64,000 nt of DNA from Anaerostipes sp. (GTDB taxonomy: Bacteria; Bacillota; Clostridia; Lachnospirales; Lachnospiraceae): NCBI GenBank assembly GCA_028704435.1, contig JAQWFL010000012.1, positions 1 to 64,000 on the forward strand, read 5' to 3'. The notes beneath the pieces were generated by a model, which did no database searches, had not been told where the DNA came from, and saw only the letters and a list, made by a program, of their open reading frames with translations. Positions 52,011 to 59,796 of this stretch are shown one piece after another. A program made the position numbers and the translations under genes. How positions within the stretch are numbered: position 1 is the first letter of the stretch; each line of letters starts with the position of its first letter.

Positions 52011-53563
52011 ATCAAGAAACACGTATTAAAATTATGTCGCAGGGTGGAAATATAATTATTAGTGCAAGTGCGGGTACAGGAAAGACACATACCACTATCT
52101 TAAAAATAAAAGATGATATGGAAACTAATAAATCTTTTAGTACATTTGGTGCAATAACATTTACAAAAAAAGCAGCAAAAGAGATTGAATCTAAATTACA
52201 AGGGGATAAAAGAGAAGCGTTTGTTGGAACAAATGATAATTTTGTTTTACAAGAAATAATCAGACCATTTATGTATGACGTATATGGTAGGGAGTTTAAA
52301 AAAGAAATTAAGCCAGATTATTCGACCGCCAATCAAATTCAAGATTATGACATGGGAATAAAAGCAATAAGGGATACAGGGTTTTTATGTAAATATGCAG
52401 ATAATAAAAAAAATTATTCGTTTCAGTTGGCATTAAAGATATTAATGGAATCGGAAGCTGCAAGAATGTATCTAATATCAAAATATTATAGGATTTACAT
52501 TGATGAGTATCAAGATTGCGATAAGGATATGCACAATCTGTTTAAATATATATATAAAGACTTATCAATTCCAATGTTTATTGTAGGGGATCTAAAACAA
52601 TCTATATATGGATGGCGTGGTGGATATGATAAGGGGTTTAAAGATTTATTAACTGATAGAGATTTTACACCATTTGAATTAAAGCATAATTTCCGCTCAG
52701 TAATTTGTATACAAAATTATGCAAATATGTTTATAGATGATGTAAGAGAAAACTTTAGAAAAGTTCCTTTTGATAATTCTGTGCATTGCTTTGCTTATAA
52801 ACAACCATTTTTTGCTATAAAAAAAATAGAAGAATGGATTGATGAAGATGAAAAATGTGCGTTTCTAATTAGAAATAGATTGGATGGTAAAAAATGGGCG
52901 CAATGGTTGCAAGATAATAATGTAGAATTTACCTATATTTCAAGCTCCCCACTTGATAATTCGGATATGGAAAGTGAACATATTTGGATAGCTCGTCAAA
53001 TTGCATATTATATATTGAATGATGTGTATTCAGAATATGATTTTTATGATGAAATACCTAATGCGGACTCGTATAATTTCTCAAATATTCGTAGAATGCT
53101 ATTTAGTATAGAAAAAACAGCTGATGATATGGAAATGTTTAATAATAATTGTTCAACATTATATGAGATACTTGGGTATGAATTAAGTGAAAGAACTGCT
53201 AAAGAAATAGAAGTGCTATTTCAAGTGATTAATGATGATGAATATATACCTACTTACAATAGCGAAAAGTATAAACATGTTATAACTACAATTCACTCAG
53301 CAAAGGGATTACAATATAAGCAAGTTATTGTCTTGGCAGAAAATTATAATTTGAATATTCTAGAAGATTGTAATTTACATTATGTTGCGGTTTCTAGGCC
53401 TGAAGAAAAACTGTTGGTATTGTGCAATTATAGAAATTCAAATGGCAAAGCATATTGCAATGCCATTAAGAGTAACATACAAAGAATAAAAAAATTGGGT
53501 TTTGATATAGAAATGAGAGATGTTGCTGTGTGCTTCAATTCGGAGGAGTTTAAGAAAGATTAA
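51998..53563 (+). CDS. gajB: Gabija anti-phage protein GajB (UvrD/Rep-like helicase)
   Basis: A 521-aa SF1A helicase-like protein. Motif I SASAGTGKTHTT, Ia TFTKKAAKEI, II IYIDEYQDCDKDMHNLFK, III FIVGDLKQSIYGWRGG, IV FELKHNFRS, V TIHSAKGLQYKQVIVLAE and VI YVAVSRPEEKLL are all present. Shared with GajB of Bacillus are IGTNDNF-like, EIIRPF and the Asp-Lys-Asp-Met-His-Asn run after motif II. ATG 51998 (MQPIDQETR) with GGAGG just upstream; ATG 51974 is an alternative. It partners GajA in one complex that senses and cuts phage DNA. Complete, no broken motifs. Confidence 0.92.
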   Translation: MQPIDQETRIKIMSQGGNIIISASAGTGKTHTTILKIKDDMETNKSFSTFGAITFTKKAAKEIESKLQGDKREAFVGTNDNFVLQEIIRPFMYDVYGREFKKEIKPDYSTANQIQDYDMGIKAIRDTGFLCKYADNKKNYSFQLALKILMESEAARMYLISKYYRIYIDEYQDCDKDMHNLFKYIYKDLSIPMFIVGDLKQSIYGWRGGYDKGFKDLLTDRDFTPFELKHNFRSVICIQNYANMFIDDVRENFRKVPFDNSVHCFAYKQPFFAIKKIEEWIDEDEKCAFLIRNRLDGKKWAQWLQDNNVEFTYISSSPLDNSDMESEHIWIARQIAYYILNDVYSEYDFYDEIPNADSYNFSNIRRMLFSIEKTADDMEMFNNNCSTLYEILGYELSERTAKEIEVLFQVINDDEYIPTYNSEKYKHVITTIHSAKGLQYKQVIVLAENYNLNILEDCNLHYVAVSRPEEKLLVLCNYRNSNGKAYCNAIKSNIQRIKKLGFDIEMRDVAVCFNSEEFKKD

Positions 53564-53635
53564 TGTAATTATGTACATAGCTAAAGGCATCCTAAGCTTA
53601 TATTGAGATATAAACGTTGAAATAAAAGTTAAAAT

Positions 53636-53656
53636 TTGTTAGTCCTTACTTGACAG
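53636..53656 (+). repeat. 21-bp direct repeat, right copy
   Basis: Identical to 50023-50043. Immediately after it, from 53661, begins the subtilase-like remnant. Confidence 0.7.
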
Positions 53657-53660
53657 CAGC

Positions 53661-53783
53661 ATATGGGGAGAAGGTCAAGGCGTATCTGAGAAGAGGGGCG
53701 AGGCAGCTACCAGTGTTTACGGAATATCCCAATTCGGTTATAGGGTGGGGGCTCTGTGCGTGAAGGATTCGATTCCGAGGTGA
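53661..53783 (+). pseudogene. Truncated, frameshifted subtilase C-terminus
   Basis: Codes for YGEKVKAYLRRGARQLP, near-identical to the end of the subtilase at 48000-49667, then VFTEYPNSVIGWG. A G-run has five G where the intact gene has six, shifting the frame before LCVKDS; the original stop would be the TGA at 53781. Only about the last 41 codons remain and no start exists, so this is a dead second copy. Confidence 0.85.
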
Positions 53784-53835
53784 TAGTTAAACAAACTTTT
53801 TTAAATAAGCAGATACTATTAGCTAGGTATTTACA

Positions 53836-54563
53836 GTGTGTAAAGTCTGGCTAGTGGTGTTTTTAGAGACAAAGAACAATATTTCGAGAAGTCTTCATTT
53901 GAAAAATATTTTTAAAGAAGGAGAACTTGATAAAAAAACAGTTACCGAGAAATACTCGGCAACTGCTTCAGATGGAAAAAATTATCCAACCATGGTCTAT
54001 AATCTGGATGCTATAATTTCGGTAGGATATAGAGTGAATTCCGTTCGAGCAACGCAGTTCAGGCAATGGACCACTAAGGTTTTAAAGACGTTTACCATTC
54101 AGGGATATGTTCTTGATAAAAAGAGATTACAGATATTTATATGACATCAGTTGATTATTCATTGAATGTATTTGTGACCAAAGATTTTTTTGCGAAAGTT
54201 CAGAATAAATTGCATTATGCAATTCATAAGCACACAGCGGCAGAAGTTATTGTGGAAAGAGCAAATCATGGAAAAGAACATATGGGATTAATAACTTGGA
54301 AGAATGCACCAGGAGGCAAAACTGTAAAGGCAGATGTAAGTATAGCAAAAAATTATCTATCGAAAGAAGAAATGCAGGATATAAACCAGTTTGTTTCTAT
54401 GTATTTGGATTATGCGGAGCGTCAGGCAAAGCGAAGAATTCCAATGACAATGGAAGATTGGGCTAATAGATTGGATGTTTTTCTGGAATTAAATGAAGGG
54501 GAAATACTTCAGGACAAAGGGAAAGTTACTGCCAAAATAGCCAAGAAATTTGGAAACACATAA
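53836..54563 (+). pseudogene. Broken rhuM-family gene
   Basis: Two frames together match a RhuM-type protein (rhuM/Fic-associated family). The first part (to 54144) reads LETKNNIS..HLKNIFKEGELD, TASDGKNYPTMVYNLDAIISVGYRV and FRQWTTKVLKTF; the second (from about 54128, DIYMTSVDYS) reads FFAKVQNKLHYAIHKHTAAEVI and IPMTMEDWANRLDVFLELNEGEIL to 54563. A stop, a frame change and a gap of about 30 codons divide them, and the N-terminus is lost. RhuM genes are typical of pathogenicity or mobile regions. No functional product is expected. Confidence 0.82.
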
Positions 54564-54727
54564 CGCACAAATGATTCGTGAAGGGAAAGATAAGAAGGAA
54601 AGATTTCAGACATTGGAAGAAATAGAAAATATCAATTAAATATCTTAAATGAGACCGAGAAAGTGAAATTACAAGAGAATTTAAGCATGAAGAAAAATCT
54701 TTATAGGTTCTTTATACGAAATCAAGT
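54564..54727 (+). other. Gap between the rhuM remnant and kdp leader
   Basis: No gene is seen. The first 70 bases may be the end of the rhuM coding sequence (Lys/Glu-rich frame to 54639). TATACG at 54713-54718 could be the -10 of the kdp operon, which would start the RNA just at the left arm of the RBS-masking hairpin. Confidence 0.35.
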
Positions 54728-54807
54728 CTCCTTAACACCAATTTAAAATGTCAAATGATATTATTATTTTATTATCAAATAAAACATTTTGAGAGGGTGT
54801 TAAGGAG
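54728..54807 (+). promoter_or_regulatory. RBS-sequestering hairpin before the kdp operon
   Basis: CTCCTTAACACC (54728-54739) is a perfect complement of GGTGTTAAGGAG (54796-54807), the latter containing most of the ribosome site AAGGAGG (54802-54808) of the gene at 54818. Inner AAAATGT/ACATTTT adds pairing. If formed, the site is hidden, so translation of the first kdp gene would be switchable. It does not look like a known riboswitch class. Confidence 0.6.
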
Positions 54808-54817
54808 GCTGTTTTTT

Positions 54818-55165
54818 ATGAAAAAGTATAATGCATTGATTAATGAAGTGAAAAGTGATATTCAAAGAGCCCGTTACAATGATGGTGAAAGCAAAGTTGC
54901 GTTGGCTATGCAGGAAAATCCTCACTCAGCAGTGCCACATAATTTAATGGGAATTCTGTTGGAAAAGGAACATGATTATACACAGGCAATGAGACATTTT
55001 CGTGCAGCATATGCCTTAGACCCAACTTATACTCCTGCAAGAACCAATTTAGAAGAATGTGGAGATATGTGTTCTACAGGGAAGTGTTGTTATGGTAACG
55101 AGGATTATTTGGATTCAGCAGATGAGAGAGGGGGCAAACAACTATGCAGCTTATTGTCGCATTGA
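54818..55165 (+). CDS. TPR protein with Cys-rich tail at head of kdp operon
   Basis: A 115-aa protein with two to three TPR-like helical repeats (ALAMQENPHSAVPHNLMGILLEKE and AMRHFRAAYALDPTYTPARTNLEE) and a tail with Cys residues (ECGDMCSTGKCC) that could bind metal or sense redox. ATG 54818 is 9 nt after AAGGAGG, the masked ribosome site. The end overlaps kdpF by 22 nt. I know no TPR subunit in the standard Kdp complex. A regulatory or assembly role is possible. Confidence 0.72.
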   Translation: MKKYNALINEVKSDIQRARYNDGESKVALAMQENPHSAVPHNLMGILLEKEHDYTQAMRHFRAAYALDPTYTPARTNLEECGDMCSTGKCCYGNEDYLDSADERGGKQLCSLLSH

Positions 55166-55233
55166 TTGGAATTTGTATTACAGCGTTATTGATTTATTAC
55201 ATAGTCATTTTATTGAAAGGAGATGAAAAGTAA
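55144..55233 (+). CDS. kdpF: KdpF, small Kdp subunit
   Basis: A 29-aa single-helix peptide (MQLIVALIGICITALLIYY then VILLKGDEK) that stabilises the KdpABC complex. It starts inside the preceding gene (ATG 55144) and its stop TAA overlaps the kdpA ATG (TAATG). Typical size and place for kdpF. Too short for ordinary ORF filters. Confidence 0.85.
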   Translation: MQLIVALIGICITALLIYYIVILLKGDEK

Positions 55234-57032
55234 TGAGCCTTATTTTGCAATATGGGTTATACCTGGTGTTATTAGTAATTTTGGCAATACCCTTGGGAAA
55301 ATATATCAGCAAGGTAATGAATGGGGAAAAAGTTTGGTTGTCCAAAGTGATTCGACCATGTGAAAAAGGAATTTATAAACTCCTCCGGGTCAAAGAAGAA
55401 GAAAATATGGGCTGGAAGAAGTACTTGACAAGTGTCTTGTTATTTAGTTTATTTGGTCTGTTAGTGTTATTTTTGCTACAGATGATGCAGGGACATTTGT
55501 TTGGAAATCCACAGCATGTAGATGGAATGAATTGGAATTTATCTCTAAATACAGCGATTAGTTTTATTACCAATACCAATTGGCAGGCTTATAGCGGAGA
55601 AACTCAATTGAGTTATCTTTCTCAGGCATTGGGATTGACGGTTCAAAACTTTGTTTCAGCAGGAACAGGAATTGCCGTATTATTTGCTTTCATCAGAGGA
55701 TTTATGAGAGTAAAAGAGAAAGGAATTGGAAACTTCTGGACTGATATAACCAGAGCGGTACTTTATATACTAATTCCCCTAGCTCTTGTAGAGTCTGTAT
55801 TTTTAGTGTCTCAGGGAGTTACGCAAAGCCAAAAAGCAGCTGAGACGGTTAAGATGATAGAACCCTTGGCAGTAGACAAGGGAGGAAACGTTATAAAAGA
55901 TGCAGTCATTAAGGATAATCAGGTTAGTGTAAATGGAGTTTTACGTAAGGATGCACAGGTGGTTACTGAGCAAGCTGTACCCCTTGGATTGGCAGCAAGC
56001 CAGGTAGCAATCAAACAGCTAGGAACCAATGGAGGTGGATATTATGGTGTCAACTCTGCCCATCCACTAGAGAATCCAACATGGGGTAGTAATCTGGTTG
56101 AAATGTTATCCCTTCTATTGATACCAGCAGCACTCTGTTTTTCATTTGGGAGAAGCATAAAAGATAAGAAGCAGGGAAGAGCAGTGTTCTTAGCCATGTT
56201 TATTGTTTTGACTATAGCACTTGGTTCTGTGGCAGTAGCAGAGCAAACTGCACCTACGGTATTGACAGAAAATCAAATGATAGATACTGGAACAACTAAT
56301 CAGGCCGGTGGGAATATGGAAGGCAAGGAATCCAGATTTGGTATTGCAGCTTCTGCTACTTGGGGTACATTTACCACTGCGGCATCCAATGGTTCTGTAA
56401 ATTCTATGCATGATAGTTTTACTCCACTTGGTGGTATGGTTGTAATGTTGTTAATGCAACTTGGAGAGGTTATTTTTGGTGGAGTTGGCTGTGGATTATA
56501 TGGAATGCTTGCATTTGCAATACTGACTGTATTTATTGCAGGTTTAATGGTAGGTCATACACCAGAATATCTGGGAAAAAAGATAGAACCTTACGAAATG
56601 AAGTGGGCAGTGCTAGTTTGCCTGGCTACGCCGATTGCAATTTTAATTGGCAGCGGAATCGCAGCAGTATTTCCTGGAATTACCGATAGTCTGAATAATA
56701 CAGGTGCCCATGGATTTTCTGAAATGCTTTATGCATTCTCTTCTGCATCTGGGAACAATGGTTCTGCATTTGCTGGATTTGGAGCAGATACTGTATTTTT
56801 GAACTTAGGCTTGGGAGCGTGCATGTTATTTGCGAGATTTGTTTCAATTGTAGGAATTCTTGCCATAGCGGGAAGTATGGTACAAAAGAAAAAGATAGCC
56901 AAGACAGCAGGTACATTATCAACAAGCAATGGAATGTTTGTGTTTTTACTTATATTCGTTGTCTTATTGATTGGTGCACTCAGCTTTTTCCCAGCGTTGG
57001 CACTTGGGCCATTAGCAGAATTTTTTAGTTAG
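55233..57032 (+). CDS. kdpA: KdpA, potassium-binding channel subunit
   Basis: A 599-aa K+ channel-like subunit of the KdpFABC ATPase with about ten helices and four P-loops. Filter motifs visible are FITNTNWQAYSGE, QLGTNGGGYYGVNSAHPLENP, TTAASNGSVNSMHDS and SASGNNGSAFAGFG. All four glycines of the filters are present. Full length. ATG 55233 overlaps the kdpF stop. High-affinity K+ uptake driven by KdpB. Confidence 0.96.
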   Translation: MSLILQYGLYLVLLVILAIPLGKYISKVMNGEKVWLSKVIRPCEKGIYKLLRVKEEENMGWKKYLTSVLLFSLFGLLVLFLLQMMQGHLFGNPQHVDGMNWNLSLNTAISFITNTNWQAYSGETQLSYLSQALGLTVQNFVSAGTGIAVLFAFIRGFMRVKEKGIGNFWTDITRAVLYILIPLALVESVFLVSQGVTQSQKAAETVKMIEPLAVDKGGNVIKDAVIKDNQVSVNGVLRKDAQVVTEQAVPLGLAASQVAIKQLGTNGGGYYGVNSAHPLENPTWGSNLVEMLSLLLIPAALCFSFGRSIKDKKQGRAVFLAMFIVLTIALGSVAVAEQTAPTVLTENQMIDTGTTNQAGGNMEGKESRFGIAASATWGTFTTAASNGSVNSMHDSFTPLGGMVVMLLMQLGEVIFGGVGCGLYGMLAFAILTVFIAGLMVGHTPEYLGKKIEPYEMKWAVLVCLATPIAILIGSGIAAVFPGITDSLNNTGAHGFSEMLYAFSSASGNNGSAFAGFGADTVFLNLGLGACMLFARFVSIVGILAIAGSMVQKKKIAKTAGTLSTSNGMFVFLLIFVVLLIGALSFFPALALGPLAEFFS

Positions 57033-57051
57033 CATTCGGAGGTGAATTGAG

Positions 57052-59097
57052 ATGTCAGAGAAGAACATGTTAAATAGAGCAGTCAAAGACTCCTTTATTA
57101 AATTAAATCCAAAAATACAGGCTGGGAATCCAGTCATGCTTCTGGTGTATATATCAGCAATTTTAACTAGTATCTTGTGGGTGGTATCCCTTTTTGGGAT
57201 AGGAGATGCCTCAAGTGGTTATACATTTTCCATTGCAATTATTTTGTGGCTAACCGTATTGTTTGCAAACTTTGCAGAAGCCATTGCAGAAGGGAGGGGA
57301 AAGGCACAAGCCGATTCCCTCAGGGCAGCAAAAAAAGAAGTGGATGCACATAAGATTCCATCTATAACAGAAAAAGAAAAAGTCCAGATAGTACCTTCAG
57401 TTTCATTAAAAAAAGGGGAACTGGTCATTGTAAAAGCGGGGGAGCAGATTCCTGCAGATGGAGAAGTTGTAGATGGTGCAGCTTCTGTAGATGAAAGTGC
57501 AATTACTGGAGAGTCCGCACCGGTAATCCGAGAAAGTGGTGGAGATCGAAGTGCGGTAACAGGTGGAACAACTGTATTGTCTGATTGGATTGTGATTGAA
57601 GTAACCAGTGAAGCAGGAAAAAGTTTCTTAGATCAGATGATCGCAATGGTAGAGGGTGCATCTAGAAAAAAGACGCCAAACGAGATTGCACTACAGATTT
57701 TTTTGGTGGCACTTTCTATTATATTTATCCTTGTTACCATGTCACTGTATACGTATTCGATTTTTTCTGCGAAACAGGCGGGAATTGACAATCCAACATC
57801 TGTTACAACATTAGTGGCCTTGCTTGTTTGTCTGGCACCAACCACTATAGGTGCATTGCTTTCTGCAATTGGAATCGCAGGCATGAGTCGTTTGAATCAG
57901 GCAAACGTGTTGGCAATGAGCGGAAGAGCCATTGAAGCAGCAGGAGATGTAGATATTTTGATGCTGGATAAAACAGGTACCATTACACTTGGTAACCGTC
58001 AAGCCGATGCATTCTTTCCAGTAGATGGAATCAGCGAAAAAGAACTGGCAGATGCGGCTCAGTTATCATCTTTGGCAGATGAGACACCAGAGGGCAGAAG
58101 CGTGGTTATACTTGCAAAAGAAAAATTTGGAATTAGAGAAAGACAGTTAGGTGACAAAAACATTGTGTTTATCCCATTTACAGCAGCTACTAGAATGAGT
58201 GGAGTAGATTTTGATGGAAATGAAATTCGAAAAGGTGCAGCAGAATCTATGCAGCAATATGTAGAGAGTTTTGGCGAGATTTATAGTAAAAAATGTGATG
58301 AAATTGTAAAGCAGATTGCCTCCAAAGGAGGGACACCGTTGGTAGTTACAAAAAATCACAAAGTTTTGGGTGTCATTTATCTGAAAGATATTATTAAGGA
58401 TGGTGTACAGGAAAAATTTGCGGATTTAAGGAAGATGGGGATTAAGACCATTATGATTACAGGGGATAACCCGTTGACAGCAGCAGCTATTGCAGCAGAG
58501 GCTGGAGTAGATGATTTTCTTGCAGAGGCCACACCAGAAGGAAAACTGGAGATGATTCGTGGTTTTCAGACAAAGGGTCATTTGGTGGCTATGACTGGTG
58601 ATGGAACCAATGACGCACCAGCTCTTGCTCAGGCAGATGTAGCAGTTGCAATGAACAGCGGAACACAGGCTGCCAAAGAAGCAGGAAATATGGTGGATTT
58701 GGATTCTTCACCTACAAAACTTATTGACATTGTAAGAATTGGAAAACAATTATTAATGACCAGAGGAAGTTTGACAACCTTTAGTATTGCAAATGGTTTG
58801 GCAAAATATTTCGCTATCATTCCGGCACTATTTCTTGGGCTATATCCAGGTCTTGCTACCCTAAATATTATGGGACTTAGAAGTCCTCAAAGTGCAGTGC
58901 TTTCGGCTATTATTTATAATACACTTGTTATTATAGCGTTAGTTCCATTGGCATTGAAAGGTGTAAAATATAGGGAAGTATCCGCAGGAAAGCTGTTATC
59001 AGGAAACTTGTTGGTGTATGGATTGGGTGGTATTATTACCCCTTTCATATTTATTAAACTTATAGATATGCTTCTTGGAATCATAGGTGTTGCTTAG
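57052..59097 (+). CDS. kdpB: KdpB, P-type ATPase subunit
   Basis: A 681-aa P-type ATPase. Phosphorylation site Asp306 in [13 protein letters not shown]-domain TGESAP, ATP-binding KGAAESM, hinge [10 protein letters not shown] and [16 protein letters not shown] conserved regulatory Ser in the TGES region (AITGESAPV) lies where KdpB is inhibited by phosphorylation in other bacteria. About seven helices. ATG 57052 follows TTCGGAGGTG. 19 nt after kdpA. Confidence 0.97.
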   Translation: MSEKNMLNRAVKDSFIKLNPKIQAGNPVMLLVYISAILTSILWVVSLFGIGDASSGYTFSIAIILWLTVLFANFAEAIAEGRGKAQADSLRAAKKEVDAHKIPSITEKEKVQIVPSVSLKKGELVIVKAGEQIPADGEVVDGAASVDESAITGESAPVIRESGGDRSAVTGGTTVLSDWIVIEVTSEAGKSFLDQMIAMVEGASRKKTPNEIALQIFLVALSIIFILVTMSLYTYSIFSAKQAGIDNPTSVTTLVALLVCLAPTTIGALLSAIGIAGMSRLNQANVLAMSGRAIEAAGDVDILMLDKTGTITLGNRQADAFFPVDGISEKELADAAQLSSLADETPEGRSVVILAKEKFGIRERQLGDKNIVFIPFTAATRMSGVDFDGNEIRKGAAESMQQYVESFGEIYSKKCDEIVKQIASKGGTPLVVTKNHKVLGVIYLKDIIKDGVQEKFADLRKMGIKTIMITGDNPLTAAAIAAEAGVDDFLAEATPEGKLEMIRGFQTKGHLVAMTGDGTNDAPALAQADVAVAMNSGTQAAKEAGNMVDLDSSPTKLIDIVRIGKQLLMTRGSLTTFSIANGLAKYFAIIPALFLGLYPGLATLNIMGLRSPQSAVLSAIIYNTLVIIALVPLALKGVKYREVSAGKLLSGNLLVYGLGGIITPFIFIKLIDMLLGIIGVA

Positions 59098-59122
59098 ATT
59101 CCTCAGAAAGGATGAGAAGAAT

Positions 59123-59728
59123 ATGAAACTATTTAAGAAAACAGTAGGAGTTGCTGCAGGTTTGCTGCTGGTTATGACAGTGTTGTGTGGAATCATTTAT
59201 ACAGCTGTGATAACGGGATTTGGGAATTTACTGTTTCCAAATCAAGTAAATGGAAGTATTATAGAAGTGGATGGAGTGAAATACGGATCTGAATTATTGG
59301 CACAAGAATTCTCTGATGAAAAACATATGTGGGGCAGAGTCATGAACGTGTCCACTACCATGTTTCAGGATAAAGATGGAAACTATAAGATGTATAGCAC
59401 ACCATCAAATTTAAGTCCTAAAAGTAAAGAATTTAAGGATATTGTAGATGAAAGAGTAGATATGATACTGGAGGCGAATTCCCAAAGTAATACATCAAAA
59501 ATCCCAGTGGATTTAGTTACCTGCTCTGGCAGTGGGTTAGATCCTGATATTTCGGTGGCAGCAGCGAAATATCAAGTTCCCCGAATTGCTAAGAATAATC
59601 ATTTGACGGAGGATAAGGTGAATAAGATGATTGAAGCCTGTACGACAAAAAAAGTGCTTGGTATGTTTGGAGAAAGCACAGTCAATGTGTTAAAAGTAAA
59701 CTTAATGCTAGAGGGTATTTTGAAATAA
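59123..59728 (+). CDS. kdpC: KdpC, chaperone-like subunit
   Basis: A 201-aa KdpC with one N-terminal helix (TVGVAAGLLLVMTVLCGIIYT) and a periplasmic/extracytoplasmic domain. NQVNGSIIEVDG, SALDP-like TCSGSGLDPDISVAAAKYQVPRIAK and LVTCSGSG are family motifs. ATG 59123 follows GAAAGGATGAG. It is separated from kdpD by a hairpin (59734-59766). Part of the KdpFABC pump. Confidence 0.95.
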   Translation: MKLFKKTVGVAAGLLLVMTVLCGIIYTAVITGFGNLLFPNQVNGSIIEVDGVKYGSELLAQEFSDEKHMWGRVMNVSTTMFQDKDGNYKMYSTPSNLSPKSKEFKDIVDERVDMILEANSQSNTSKIPVDLVTCSGSGLDPDISVAAAKYQVPRIAKNNHLTEDKVNKMIEACTTKKVLGMFGESTVNVLKVNLMLEGILK

Positions 59729-59733
59729 CCAAG

Positions 59734-59766
59734 AGGCTCAGATACAGATAATATGTATCTGAGCCT
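59734..59766 (+). other. Stem-loop between kdpC and kdpD
   Basis: AGGCTCAGATACA pairs perfectly with TGTATCTGAGCCT around a 7-nt loop. No T-run follows, so it is likely a partial terminator, processing or stability element that lowers kdpDE expression relative to kdpFABC. Confidence 0.6.
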
Positions 59767-59796
59767 AAGTGTGTTAATTGAGAGGAAGTGATATAT

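Larger units (their letters stand above)
53564..53835 (+). other. Right end of the Gabija unit and debris
   Basis: A 272-bp gap holding the right direct repeat and the subtilase remnant. Between the gajB stop and the repeat (53564-53635) nothing is recognised. Confidence 0.45.
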
